Positions 32,001 to 40,500 of a DNA stretch of 44,328 nucleotides are shown here, piece by piece. The stretch is taken from the NCBI GenBank assembly GCA_963575745.1, contig CAUYUJ010022050.1, positions 85,001-129,328 on the forward strand. The letters are read 5' to 3'. The notes beneath the pieces are model-generated. The model had not been told where the DNA came from. It made no database searches and worked only from the letters and a program-made list of their open reading frames with translations. The position numbers and the translations under genes are program-made. The DNA is from Prorocentrum cordatum. Taxonomy: Eukaryota > Sar > Dinophyceae > Prorocentrales > Prorocentraceae. Within the stretch, counting starts at the first letter, position 1; every line of letters starts with the position of its first letter.

Positions 32001-33650
32001 ACATACGGTGATCCAGAGTTTCCTGTGTGGGAAGAGCTGGTGGAAACACCTGCTGCGCCTCGAGAGGAGGGCGCTGAGCAGGATATTCCCCAGGACCCAG
32101 GCAGCGTTGCGTCTGCAGCTCCCGATCAGGAGACTATGGTACGCATCATAGCTGAACAGACGGGACTCAAGCGCGAGGAGGGCGACAACGAGGCTACCTT
32201 GCAGAAGCAGGCTCGCCGTCTTCGTGAGGAGAACGTATGCCATGGCGGTACTGAGGATACCGACAACGTCAAGATAGAGTACAAAGGACAGCCAGGGGAA
32301 AGGTTGTCTCGGATCGAGATCGAGGGTTTAAGCAGATCGATCGCTTCCAGACCAAACACCGAGATCAATCGTGAGGCGATCAATCAGATCGGTCAGAGCC
32401 TCGCTCGCGGTCAGGACACCCGCTGGGGATCCCGCGATCACCTTACTTCGGCAGGGGCCCCCGAGACGATCTTGCATCCCATACCGCTCTGTAACAATTG
32501 CGGTCGAGATCTGTCCCTCGGTATCGTCACAGGTGACGGCACACTCTGGGATATATGTTGGCAATACACTGTGGCCGTAGGCGCCACAGGTAAGAGCACC
32601 GCCACACAGAGTGACCTCGCGTACCTCCAGAAGTTGACGAACTGGATCAAGACGACGTTGTCCGAGGACCAGGTCGCGAGATACATGAAGGATGGCGCGC
32701 ATGTCATTATGACGGGTGCGCGATCCCCCATAGGCACAGAGAAAGATCAGTTGCGGAGATTGGCCAATACGTCCAAGAAGAGGTATCAGAAGTGGGACGA
32801 AGCCGGTAGCCCGCCTGCACACGAATGCAGGTTAATGGGCGAATCCGAGGACGACCGACCTCTGTACTACCCATACGCCAATCTCATTCAACGCTTTCTC
32901 AACGACCTCAGATTCCATCATCAGATGACAGGAGCCCGCGTGAATGTCGGCAAGAAGCCCTGGAGAGTCGAGGACATGCGCGGCGCGTGGGACATCCTTG
33001 ACGTCAGTATTAGGACAGGACAGGCTGGTCGGAGAAAGTGGTGGCTGAACGAGGGACGCATTGACAGGCAGACGCGGCAGGCGCGCGGACTGATTACGGT
33101 TTCTCTCCCTCGAGGGGACGGAACCCGTGAACAGTTCACCCAGCGCAAGCTTGCCGCGATTGCCAACGAGCTGATAGGCTCCCTCGATCCGTCGCACACT
33201 GACCAGAGGGGGGGTAGTACAGGGATGAGAACCGATCCAGATACACACTCCCAACAGTCCGATGACGCCATGGAGCCGCGGCCGCCGCCGCGGCCGCCGC
33301 CGCGCCCTGCTCCTGGCGACGCCGCTGCATCCAGCGCCTCAGGCGCAGAGGACTACATGCCCGCGATGCCGCGCACCAAGAGAGCACGTACATCTGATTA
33401 CGCTGCTTACTGGCGCCACAATCTCGAGGACAGCGATTGGGGTCTTCGATACTGGAGTTATTACATCAAATGTTGGATCTACATTGCGATCAACAACGAC
33501 GAGTATGTGTACATCCAGGATATCACGCACAACGATTGGTTCCGCAACTGGATCCCGAGGACCACTTGGGAAACGTTTACGACAAGCTATGTGACGTACA
33601 ACGGCCAGAGGGTGTGGGGCCGCAGGTTCTACAAGGACGGCGACGCGTAG
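29001..33650 (+). CDS. Inner accessory region, part 4, with Tpt1/KptA-like domain
   Basis: About 1,547 codons end in TAG at 33648-33650. A Pro/Gln/Glu-rich linker is followed by a domain resembling RNA 2'-phosphotransferase (29574-30390): MLRHEIH (Arg/His at 29592-29597), IRCVGGHS (Arg at 29967) and LHHGT (30060-30071), in family order. The remaining 1,000 residues include a VIVDISNI strand, a CNNCG zinc-ribbon-like pair near 32490, a Pro/Arg run at 33274-33310 and an aromatic C-terminal block (NWIPRTTWETF). These parts are not recognised. Being downstream of RNase H, the protein is likely released by protease or expressed separately. The mode is not visible. Confidence 0.65.
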   Translation, partial: GPLPDPLQPGPQSIKASQPSTPEPKAEQQPADQLPKAEAVPIPDDGTDLEAMELEATPAEEEPSPHEMNILSWQDSCERSMHEDTSKLGVFDNSCTIREWKLQYGIKDEHPYMCPMLRGTKATNGFACIEDQEWYEQLLHDDSVIAHAPDIAQSGCFPEWKWIPLPHYDDVRYGPELIDEEWLGTNKYMSKDITTMLRHEIHYKKFWINQFHDRRINIWDKTTKNDWKIPNNWKSFKEMVQWKFRDRKERHNGPSMEAAVAHFKKDGENDGYTDWSDYYPIFIIRAFQKHIDPQKNRIEICAKPIPDGGDPSTFDWNSVIAIRCVGGHSCVNPSSKPWNMGCESLQWTDIKYLHHGTASRAWKNILKTGIIPGYVEPHSQRDRTYKPSQRSEAFFSSSTYLNNVQKNPHTSVESYKFNSYKNEVELVIHMEIATKAGCRFWLGAQGAIMTEDVVPAAAIIAIRRLKPHHMHGQQLWPDGDPWDYPPLAAREPLSKYEICACLPGELIDDPPGLAPIDPDQDMEPPRMTPASAPSARPGETPAGRTSAEDALDEQIVRAMIQETNHKADDKEWLIALSHCREALRPITAKIMQKDWDRRPAFNDVRMGEFIVIKNWGSTKCFHYDNHWPKGNHNTKIALSKGHIYGPIIHFGIFDKFFAVLVPILNYGLRWVNIWYNDKSMPLKGVVFALPIRIEEHAIDPTWMETALKGPTSCSEDILQHKVSGSLPYLGIPSIHRPRIPRTPPRRPAPRTPDPDELVATPAEDNAQTGDIPRQGTASSHDPLITVIVDISNIVLTADEKAANDNMRADLSADIQAEEQIEASILDNIIDPPSNFLDHPDYDPDEDSRWIRQSDDCRVYCWTSALLVESPMIKTRQIIEIHSGADRIVMDKIQSHLQFEIRFGSKAWNAESYHLNYNHTHKWAHDLPNCGADHFFKKLVHYLDPETIEESTTGIFQWISKVYQNILKYSIVELPDFAKEVIHDNHPALQALRDLYKNCTATYGDPEFPVWEELVETPAAPREEGAEQDIPQDPGSVASAAPDQETMVRIIAEQTGLKREEGDNEATLQKQARRLREENVCHGGTEDTDNVKIEYKGQPGERLSRIEIEGLSRSIASRPNTEINREAINQIGQSLARGQDTRWGSRDHLTSAGAPETILHPIPLCNNCGRDLSLGIVTGDGTLWDICWQYTVAVGATGKSTATQSDLAYLQKLTNWIKTTLSEDQVARYMKDGAHVIMTGARSPIGTEKDQLRRLANTSKKRYQKWDEAGSPPAHECRLMGESEDDRPLYYPYANLIQRFLNDLRFHHQMTGARVNVGKKPWRVEDMRGAWDILDVSIRTGQAGRRKWWLNEGRIDRQTRQARGLITVSLPRGDGTREQFTQRKLAAIANELIGSLDPSHTDQRGGSTGMRTDPDTHSQQSDDAMEPRPPPRPPPRPAPGDAAASSASGAEDYMPAMPRTKRARTSDYAAYWRHNLEDSDWGLRYWSYYIKCWIYIAINNDEYVYIQDITHNDWFRNWIPRTTWETFTTSYVTYNGQRVWGRRFYKDGDA
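29574..30390 (+). other. Divergent Tpt1/KptA-like RNA 2'-phosphotransferase domain (inner element)
   Basis: Motifs in order are L-R-H, I-R-x3-G-H-S and H-G-T, with VELVIHMEIATKAGCRFW and VPAAAIIAI matching the C-terminal strand pattern of the family. The family uses an Arg-His-Arg-Arg tetrad to bind NAD+ and the RNA phosphate. The first Arg, the His and the second Arg are present. The fourth position aligns with Lys in SYKNEVEL rather than Arg. The domain is therefore related but possibly altered in activity. Sequence-only assignment. Confidence 0.55.
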
Positions 33651-33858
33651 TGAGTCGGCCGCAAGGCCCACTGCTCAAGAGCAGAACTTCCGTTCATCAA
33701 AGTTCGCCTTGAGCGGTGGCTCACACATTCTTTTAGGCCACTTCAATATTTCACACAAGTGGCCATACACACATATAGATATCTTTTGCGATCACCGAGG
33801 CAGCCTCCTAAGGAGCAACGCCAACGGGAGTCGCCAAACAGATTTTATACATCATTTT

Positions 33859-34015
33859 CGTGTTCATCAACACGACATTTTCTCCTGGCCAGGTACTTGC
33901 TTTAACGCAGATTTGCATTTCTTTCAGGATCGCGTTCGTCAACACGATCTTGGCATACATTTGCTTTTAGGCAGACTTGTGTTTGATTTCAAGATTGTGT
34001 TCGTCAACGCGATCT
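33859..34015 (+). repeat. Triple repeated hairpin (TTCGTCAA-loop family)
   Basis: Three hairpins with a CATC or CGTC tetraloop: 33859-33874 (6-bp perfect stem), 33928-33949 (9 pairs, one mismatch) and 33992-34015 (10 pairs, two G-U). Stem sequences differ but pairing is largely kept. They lie 43-69 bp apart in the 3' non-coding region, a possible packaging or RNA-stability signal. Confidence 0.7.
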
Positions 34016-34084
34016 TAGCATGCATACTTTAACAATTTAACAATATTGCGTCGAGAATAATCTGATAGCTGGTGGCAACACCTG

Positions 34085-34102
34085 CCTCGCAAATCTTGCG
34101 AG
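34085..34102 (+). repeat. Inverted repeat CTCGCAAATCTTGCGAGG
   Basis: CTCGCAA and TTGCGAG pair perfectly around a four-base loop. It is a 7-bp stem in the 3' non-coding part of the inner element. Its role is unknown. Confidence 0.65.
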
Positions 34103-34385
34103 GCGGTTTACGTTGCCTTGGTGCTCAGATCTTCTTTCTCCGCCTACCTTTGTCTCGTTCTTCTCCTCCCTCGAGCGCCGAAGCGTTTTGGGGGGCGCAC
34201 CGAGGGGGCGACAAAGGCCGCCTGGAGAAGAAAAAGAGACCCAAGGTATCTCTTCTTACCTCACTTTGCAGCTGTGGCTTCGCTGACTTTTAGCCCAGCT
34301 GCCTTTTCAGACTGAAGGTCAAGGAGTTCTGAGGTTACGGATTCCATCTTCCTGATCCCGAGTCCTGCCTTCACGGGCGGGATTC

Positions 34386-34396
34386 GGGACGGGGGG
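34386..34396 (+). promoter_or_regulatory. Candidate polypurine tract
   Basis: GGGACGGGGGG abuts the right LTR, the position of the plus-strand primer in LTR elements. One C interrupts the purines. Confidence 0.65.
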
Positions 34397-34592
34397 TGTG
34401 TATGGAACCCGTGTAATACCCTCATATATACTCCTTATCCTTACCTCTCCCGCACCTGGCCGTTTGGGCTCAGGTACTGAGTTGGAGCGATCGTACTTTG
34501 ATCGCTTGGGAGGGAGAGATATCCATCTATCCCTCCATCTCTCTACCAACGGATCAGGGGTTCTGTACTCTTGTACTTCAACCCCATACACA
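34397..34592 (+). repeat. Right LTR of the inner element
   Basis: The same 196 bp as the left LTR with three substitutions. Part of it (from 34498) is open in the phase of the downstream outer polyprotein, which makes the downstream frame look as if it starts inside the LTR. That start is an artefact of the insertion. Confidence 0.95.
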
Positions 34593-34597
34593 GTTGC
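34593..34597. repeat. Target site duplication, right copy (GTTGC)
   Basis: It follows the right LTR directly and matches 16652-16656. Deleting 17,941 bp (element plus one copy) returns the outer frame to phase. Confidence 0.92.
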
Positions 34598-37500
34598 TGC
34601 CAGATCTTCCGCGAGCTGGCTCGGAAGCGGGAGACGCTGATGACGAAATGCGGGGCCATCCCGTTTATTCTGACTCTGAAGAGGCCGAAGAGGACCATAA
34701 GGACATGCTCCAAGAGCAGGTCGCAGAAGCAATCCAGCTCCTGAGTGCGCCAGCACATCAGCAGATAACCATGAACGACCTGCTGTCGCGCCCAGGGGCC
34801 GCAAGGCTGCGTCCATACCTGGATTCGGACATGTCGGCACCTCAGATGCTGACAGCACTCCAGGCTCTAGCGGGGTCACCCGCCGAAGTGACGCCAGCCG
34901 CAGCAGCGGGGCCACCCGCCTGGTCTATGGATGTATTCATGCAGGGCTGCGACCAGATGGACCTCAACGACCTCACGATGGAGCAGCTAAACGACATCGG
35001 GTACTTCCGAAGCCCGTATCAGCACGTATTCATGGTCCAGGACAGCTCAGAGGACTCGGAGGACATGCGCTATGCCAAGAGGGACAGACGACCATCGCCT
35101 CCCCGAGACTCAGAGCATGAAGATGAAAGGCCCATGGAACGTGGCAGTGCGTCAGCGGGGCCAGCCCGCAGGGGGAGCCGTTCAGCTCCACGACGCCCTA
35201 CACATGATGCATCGGGCTACCCGTACAGCACAGAGCACTCCGTAGGTGTATCCGCTCAGTACGTGCCGGAGTGGTACATCAATTGGTACCCCGGCTACTC
35301 GATGGACGTGATCCGCCACTGGTATTCTAAGGAGTACTGCACCAAAAGGGACGAATCTGGCATGATAATACGCACCAAGGGTGGCAAGACTAAAACGCCA
35401 GAGGCTTGGGACAAAAGGGCTAAGAAACAGGAGATAATCAACGATCGCAAGACATACAGGAAACAAGTATGTCAATGCGAGCCCTTCAAAGGTCACATGC
35501 GCAGCTGTCCAATGGACCGCCCCTCCAGGAGCCCTCATCACGGTGAGACCCCGTGGAATTGGTCTCATGGAGATGACGCTGGCAACGTCCATGATCCTAA
35601 CAAGGAGGTCCCTGGAGGAGGAAAGCGCATCACTGAAGCCGATCGCGTCCCTATGACCGAGGAGGTTGCCAACGCCGTCAGGGAAAATTGGAAACAGCTT
35701 CCCAATGACCATCGCCTCAAGGAATGGAACCGCCGATTCCATAAAGAGGCGGGGTCACCCGCAGAATCCAGCGGAGAAGCGGGGTCACCCGCAGACGCGG
35801 CGCCAGTCGCTGGGTCCGCGGACGAAGATTGGATAGCTGTTGCATCTGCTGCCGGATCCGCCGCCGGTACTGACCAAACCGAACTGAATGAAGAATGGGC
35901 GGCGGAAGACGGCTCAGAGAATCCATTCCTTGATGGGTGCGCCTGCTGGTACTGCAGCTCCTCGGCACAGAAGTGGTTCTGCACAAGGGTTATTCACCGC
36001 CACGAAAATGGCAAGTACAAGCTGGCCATAAAGGGCACTGCCGACATCGACCAGATGTGGCAGATCATCCATGATCATGGCCAGCCAGAAGGCCCTCCTA
36101 AGGACCCTCCTGGTCCACAACCAGGTAAGGGCAGCAGACCACCTCCAAGACCTGAAGCCGACTCCTCGTCTTCACCGACTCCTGCGAAGAGGCACCCGTC
36201 CAAGAGCCCCGAAGACACACGGGGGCGTGCGAAGGCCAGAGGGATCGCCAAGAAGGACGACCCTAAGCAGGGAGAGCCTACCGGCCCGTCCGCGACGGAG
36301 AGGAGGAAGGCTTTTGCTGGACCATCGGCCCCGATGCCACCGGCTGCCCAAGGCGATGTCAAGGACGAAGTTCGCGACCAGCCTAAGGCAGCCTTCCGAG
36401 GTGACTGGACTCCAACTCTGCATCAGCCGCGCCTTGCACCACGACCAGGTTCGGCACGAATGAATGCGCAGCCGAAGCCCGGAGCTGGGATGAGGTCGGT
36501 GCGGGCAGAAGCAGCCGCCAAAGCTAAGGAGGACAAGGGCTCTGCGGGGCCACCCGCTAAAGCGGCGCCAGCTGCAGCAGCGGGGACACCCGCAGAAGGC
36601 ACTCTCTCAAGAGAAGAACGCTTCAGAGCCCTCAAAGAATTTGGCGACCGACATAAACTAGCCGACGATGCAGTGGCTGACCAAGGTCACCCGAACCCTG
36701 GCACGGAGTCATCCGCTGGAGCTGCCTCGTTAGCCGCAGGCTCTGCGGGGCCGCCCGTTAAAGCGGCGCCAGCTGCATTGGCGGGGCCACCCGTTAAAGC
36801 GCCGCCAGCTGCATTAGCGGGGCCACCCGCACGCCGGCAGCCAGTGATGTCTGTTCTCAGGAACATCCCTCTGGGAGCCATTGAATATTGGCAAGGCATT
36901 GAAGGCAAAGGCCCGAAGCGCACCATAAACCCACGAGTCACTCGAGACGATACAGATCGATACGAGGTCATTGATTGCCCTGATCGTCGTAACTTCGAGT
37001 GCCGCAACGATTGGGAACGTGAACAACAAGCCGTGGGAAATATGTTGCGAGGCAGGCCGCCATTGCGCGTCGCGCAGCACAGGGCAGAGCTCATGAAGGT
37101 CATGGAGAAGTTTAATGCAGATCCTACTCTGCCGCGCGACTGGCAAATGACCAAGGTGTCAATATGGTTCTCTACAGCCCTACGCCATAGTCCGTATTGG
37201 AAGGATGGATTCAGCCGACACTTCGAAAAGATCAACACTTTCGATCCATACGATGGCTGGGTTGTTATTGACGATTTGTTGACAAACTGGACTGAAAACG
37301 ATCAGTGGAAAGGCTACCGTGACATGCATGATGTGCTGATCAAGGGCAACCCTCACTGTTCATACGTGTACTGGGTGTTGCTAAACTGCTGCGAGATGAT
37401 CGACGGTCATGGCATGCAGAAGGGCAGGCTCCAGATGAAGTGCGTCGAGGACAGCATGAAGCTACCTCCCAGATTCCGACCAACGGTACGCAGGCCACAA

Positions 37501-40500
37501 TACTTCATCAGAGCCACGAGCGGCCATAGCAGCCCAGGCATCCACTGCCCCGAGTCGCTCTATAAGCCGATCACAACATGGATGAAGGAACCAGACGACC
37601 CAGTATACTTCATCCACGGGACACAGTGGGAACATGTCAAGGGCATCCGTGATAATGGCCTTTCGTGCCTCGCACAGGACAACCCTAAGGGGAAGGGGGG
37701 GCGCCAGTTCGTACACGGCTGCCCCTACCTCCCGGGTGACCCGAGGATTCAATCGGGCATCCGTCCTGACTCTGAGGTGCTTATCTTCTGCAGCATCAGC
37801 AAGATGTTGTCCAGCGGCTTTTCCTTATGGAGGTCAGCGAATGACATCGTCATGACACGGGGCTACGACGGCCGCATACCGCCCGATCATATCCTCCAGA
37901 TTGTGAGCATTGCAAAATATCGGGTCGGTGAAGCCTGGAGCAATCCGCTGGCGTATGACAAATCGCGGAAGCGGGGCCAACCCGCAGACAGGATTCGCAC
38001 CGATGATTACCTGCCACTTAAACTATGTGACAGAACTCTGGGTGTAATGGAAGATCACGCCATGTACCTAAAGGGCTGGTCTAAGACGGACGGTCGCCCA
38101 TTCAACTTGATCATGACCGAGCAATATGTTGCTCCACGACCGTACGACACACAGACAGTCCTCATGATAAATGCCCAGGAAGACGAGGTCATGCCTGAGG
38201 CGGGGCCACCCGCAGGTGCGGGGACACCCGCGGTAGACACCTCGGATGGTTCATGGCAACAAGTGGTCACACCAGTAGCAACGGCAGCATCTCCTTGGAG
38301 GCCGGATCAGCAGGCATGGGTCCAGGCCCTCAACAGCTACCTGACACCAGCCGACGTTTCTGGACTGACCGATCAGCTATATCGTGCTGACCCGTGGGCA
38401 GTGCATACAGGTATCCAAGACGCACAGCAGAGGAACCTGCGCACTCCTGCGGGGCCACCAGGCGTCCTAGGACCACAGCCGCAACGCCCTCCGCAGCAGG
38501 CTGGAGGTGCGAGGTTTGTCCCTATGGGCGGCTCCGATGGTGGTTCGCCGTTCCGGACTCCGCCGTCTGAAACGAGCGAGAACAGCTTGTGGCAAAGACT
38601 CCAGGCGATTCGCGGGAATCCAGCACTCGCAGCAGCACTCCAAGCAACCACTCCCTTCGGCACTCCGAGGGGTAGTGAAGGAGGAGTGGCTGCGGGGTCA
38701 CCCGCCGAGCGAACGCCTGCGGAGCCACCCGCTCAAGCGGGGCCACCCGCTGACGGACAGCAAAGTTCAGACTACGAACGTCGGGCAGCCAACTTAAGAG
38801 CACAGGCTACTTTTCTGCAGCAACAAGCTGATAGAGTGCCCAGCCTGTTGCGGAACCGCAACATAGATGTTACGAATCATGGCGACTTTCGACCTCTTTG
38901 GAGTTGGACTTCTGAAGATGCTCCAAATGCTGATCCCACGAATCCATATCGACAGGTGTTTATTCCAGGAATAGCATCACACCCGATATATGGATGGGAC
39001 AATCACGGTCCAGCAGAAGCGCAGGCCATGGACGCGCCGATGTACCCGGAGTACTACGCGCAGATGAATAACACTCCTATGATTGCGGGGCCACCTGCGA
39101 ACGAATACACTCGGAACCTAGCTAATGAGATGTTTCGTTTGCAGTTTACACGAGCGGTCGATGCGCAGTCTATGCCGCACTACGCCTACATGCCCACGCC
39201 GACTGACCCCGAGACCATAGTTCAGCCAGCTGGTCTCGCGGTGCCAGCCGCTATGGGTAGCATGCCAGACTACATTCGCGACGTGCACAACACGCAGCAA
39301 GCGATACTGGCATCCAGGCAGCAGGCTCGGGACAACACCAGGCTGCGCCAACAACGCGCGATCCAGAGAAGGATTGAGCGCGAGGCCCAAGCGGGGACAC
39401 CCGCAGAAGCGGGGCCACCCGCTGAACGGTCAGACAGACGGCCACCACCGACGCCATATCGAGAGGGCGAAACCACTTTCGAGCGCCAAGCTCGGACTCG
39501 CCCTGACGTGCCTGCTCCAGTCATTTCAGACTACAACTTCACTCAGTGCCCAATCTGCATGGACAACTACGAGATGGGCACTACAGTGTGGAGACTGGCG
39601 TGCGGGCACTTCTTTCACGACATATGCTGGGACCGTGTTGCACAACAGCACGTCCGCAATCAGCGGCCAGGTGCGTCAAATGAGGCCCCCTGTGCCGTAT
39701 GTTGGGGACCGGGCATAGTGATAGCACACTTCCCATATGCTGGACAGCGCGACGCTGAGTCGGACCAAGCGCGCCAGCAGGAAAGGTATGTTGCAGATGC
39801 CCGAGAAATGCGTCGGTTACGAGAAGCAGTGGAGGCACTGGAGGCTCGAGTCGCTCTATCAGCGGAGCCATCCGCACGTGCCCCAGCTGCACAGGCATAC
39901 CCATGGCCAGCGCCAGAACAAGGCATTCAGATGCCGATCCTGTCCACGCTCCGAGCGCAGGAGCCCCCAGCTGCGGGGCCACCCGCTGAAGCGGCTCCCG
40001 CCGCCCAAGCGGGGCCACCCGCAAACGGACCTCCAAATCCAGGTTTCCTGAGGACCATGGAGGCCAACATCAGGCGGAGTGGCAGGAGCGGAGGCGGGAT
40101 CCGAAGGTCAACTGGATCAACCAGGACCTCTCGAGTGGCAAGCCCGGTCAGCGCCAGAAGCCGGGCAAGCGCTGAGAGCGCAGAGGCAGCCCAGTTTCAT
40201 ACCACGTTCATGATTGACACAGAGGGGCTGACCTACGCGCGTGACGATACAGACACGCTGCCACCAGGAGGCGAATGGATGTCCACGCTCTCTGCAAACT
40301 ATTGGGTCCTCCAGCAGGAACCAATTGCTGTGGAGGAGCGCCGCCAGTACGATCAGATGTGGTGCACCGAGCTGACCATGAGCCAATGGGTTCTTGAACA
40401 GCGCCTGTTGAGGGGTACACTCGGATCACAGATCACGTACCACACCAACGATCACACTGGCGTACAGGTCGCTCTTGCAGCGCGCAATGGGACATTCTTT

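Larger units (their letters stand above)
33651..34396 (+). other. 3' non-coding region of the inner element
   Basis: About 745 bp between the last coding stop and the right LTR. It contains three related short hairpins (33859-34015) and a second AT-rich stretch near 34030-34070. A possible imperfect stem lies around CTCGCAAATCTTGCGAGG at 34085-34102. No ORF with a domain. Confidence 0.7.
16657..34592 (+). mobile_element. Inner Ty1/copia-type LTR retrotransposon, 17,936 bp, nested insertion
   Basis: Bounded by 196-bp direct LTRs that begin TGTGTATGG and end CCATACACA, and by a GTTGC duplication. The domain order Gag, protease, integrase, reverse transcriptase, RNase H is that of Ty1/copia. 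The element is unusually long because about 7.7 kb of further coding sequence follows RNase H. The internal genes are broken by at least three clearly disruptive in-frame stops (17844, 20845, 24015), a fourth at 20497 that may be a natural Gag end, and about seven frame changes. It lies inside, and in the same orientation as, the outer element's polyprotein. Confidence 0.93.

Noticed and set aside
34498-34593. Natural start of the large downstream polyprotein inside the right LTR
   Set aside because: This stretch is LTR sequence that happens to be open. The outer frame enters at 34594 from the interrupted Gag.
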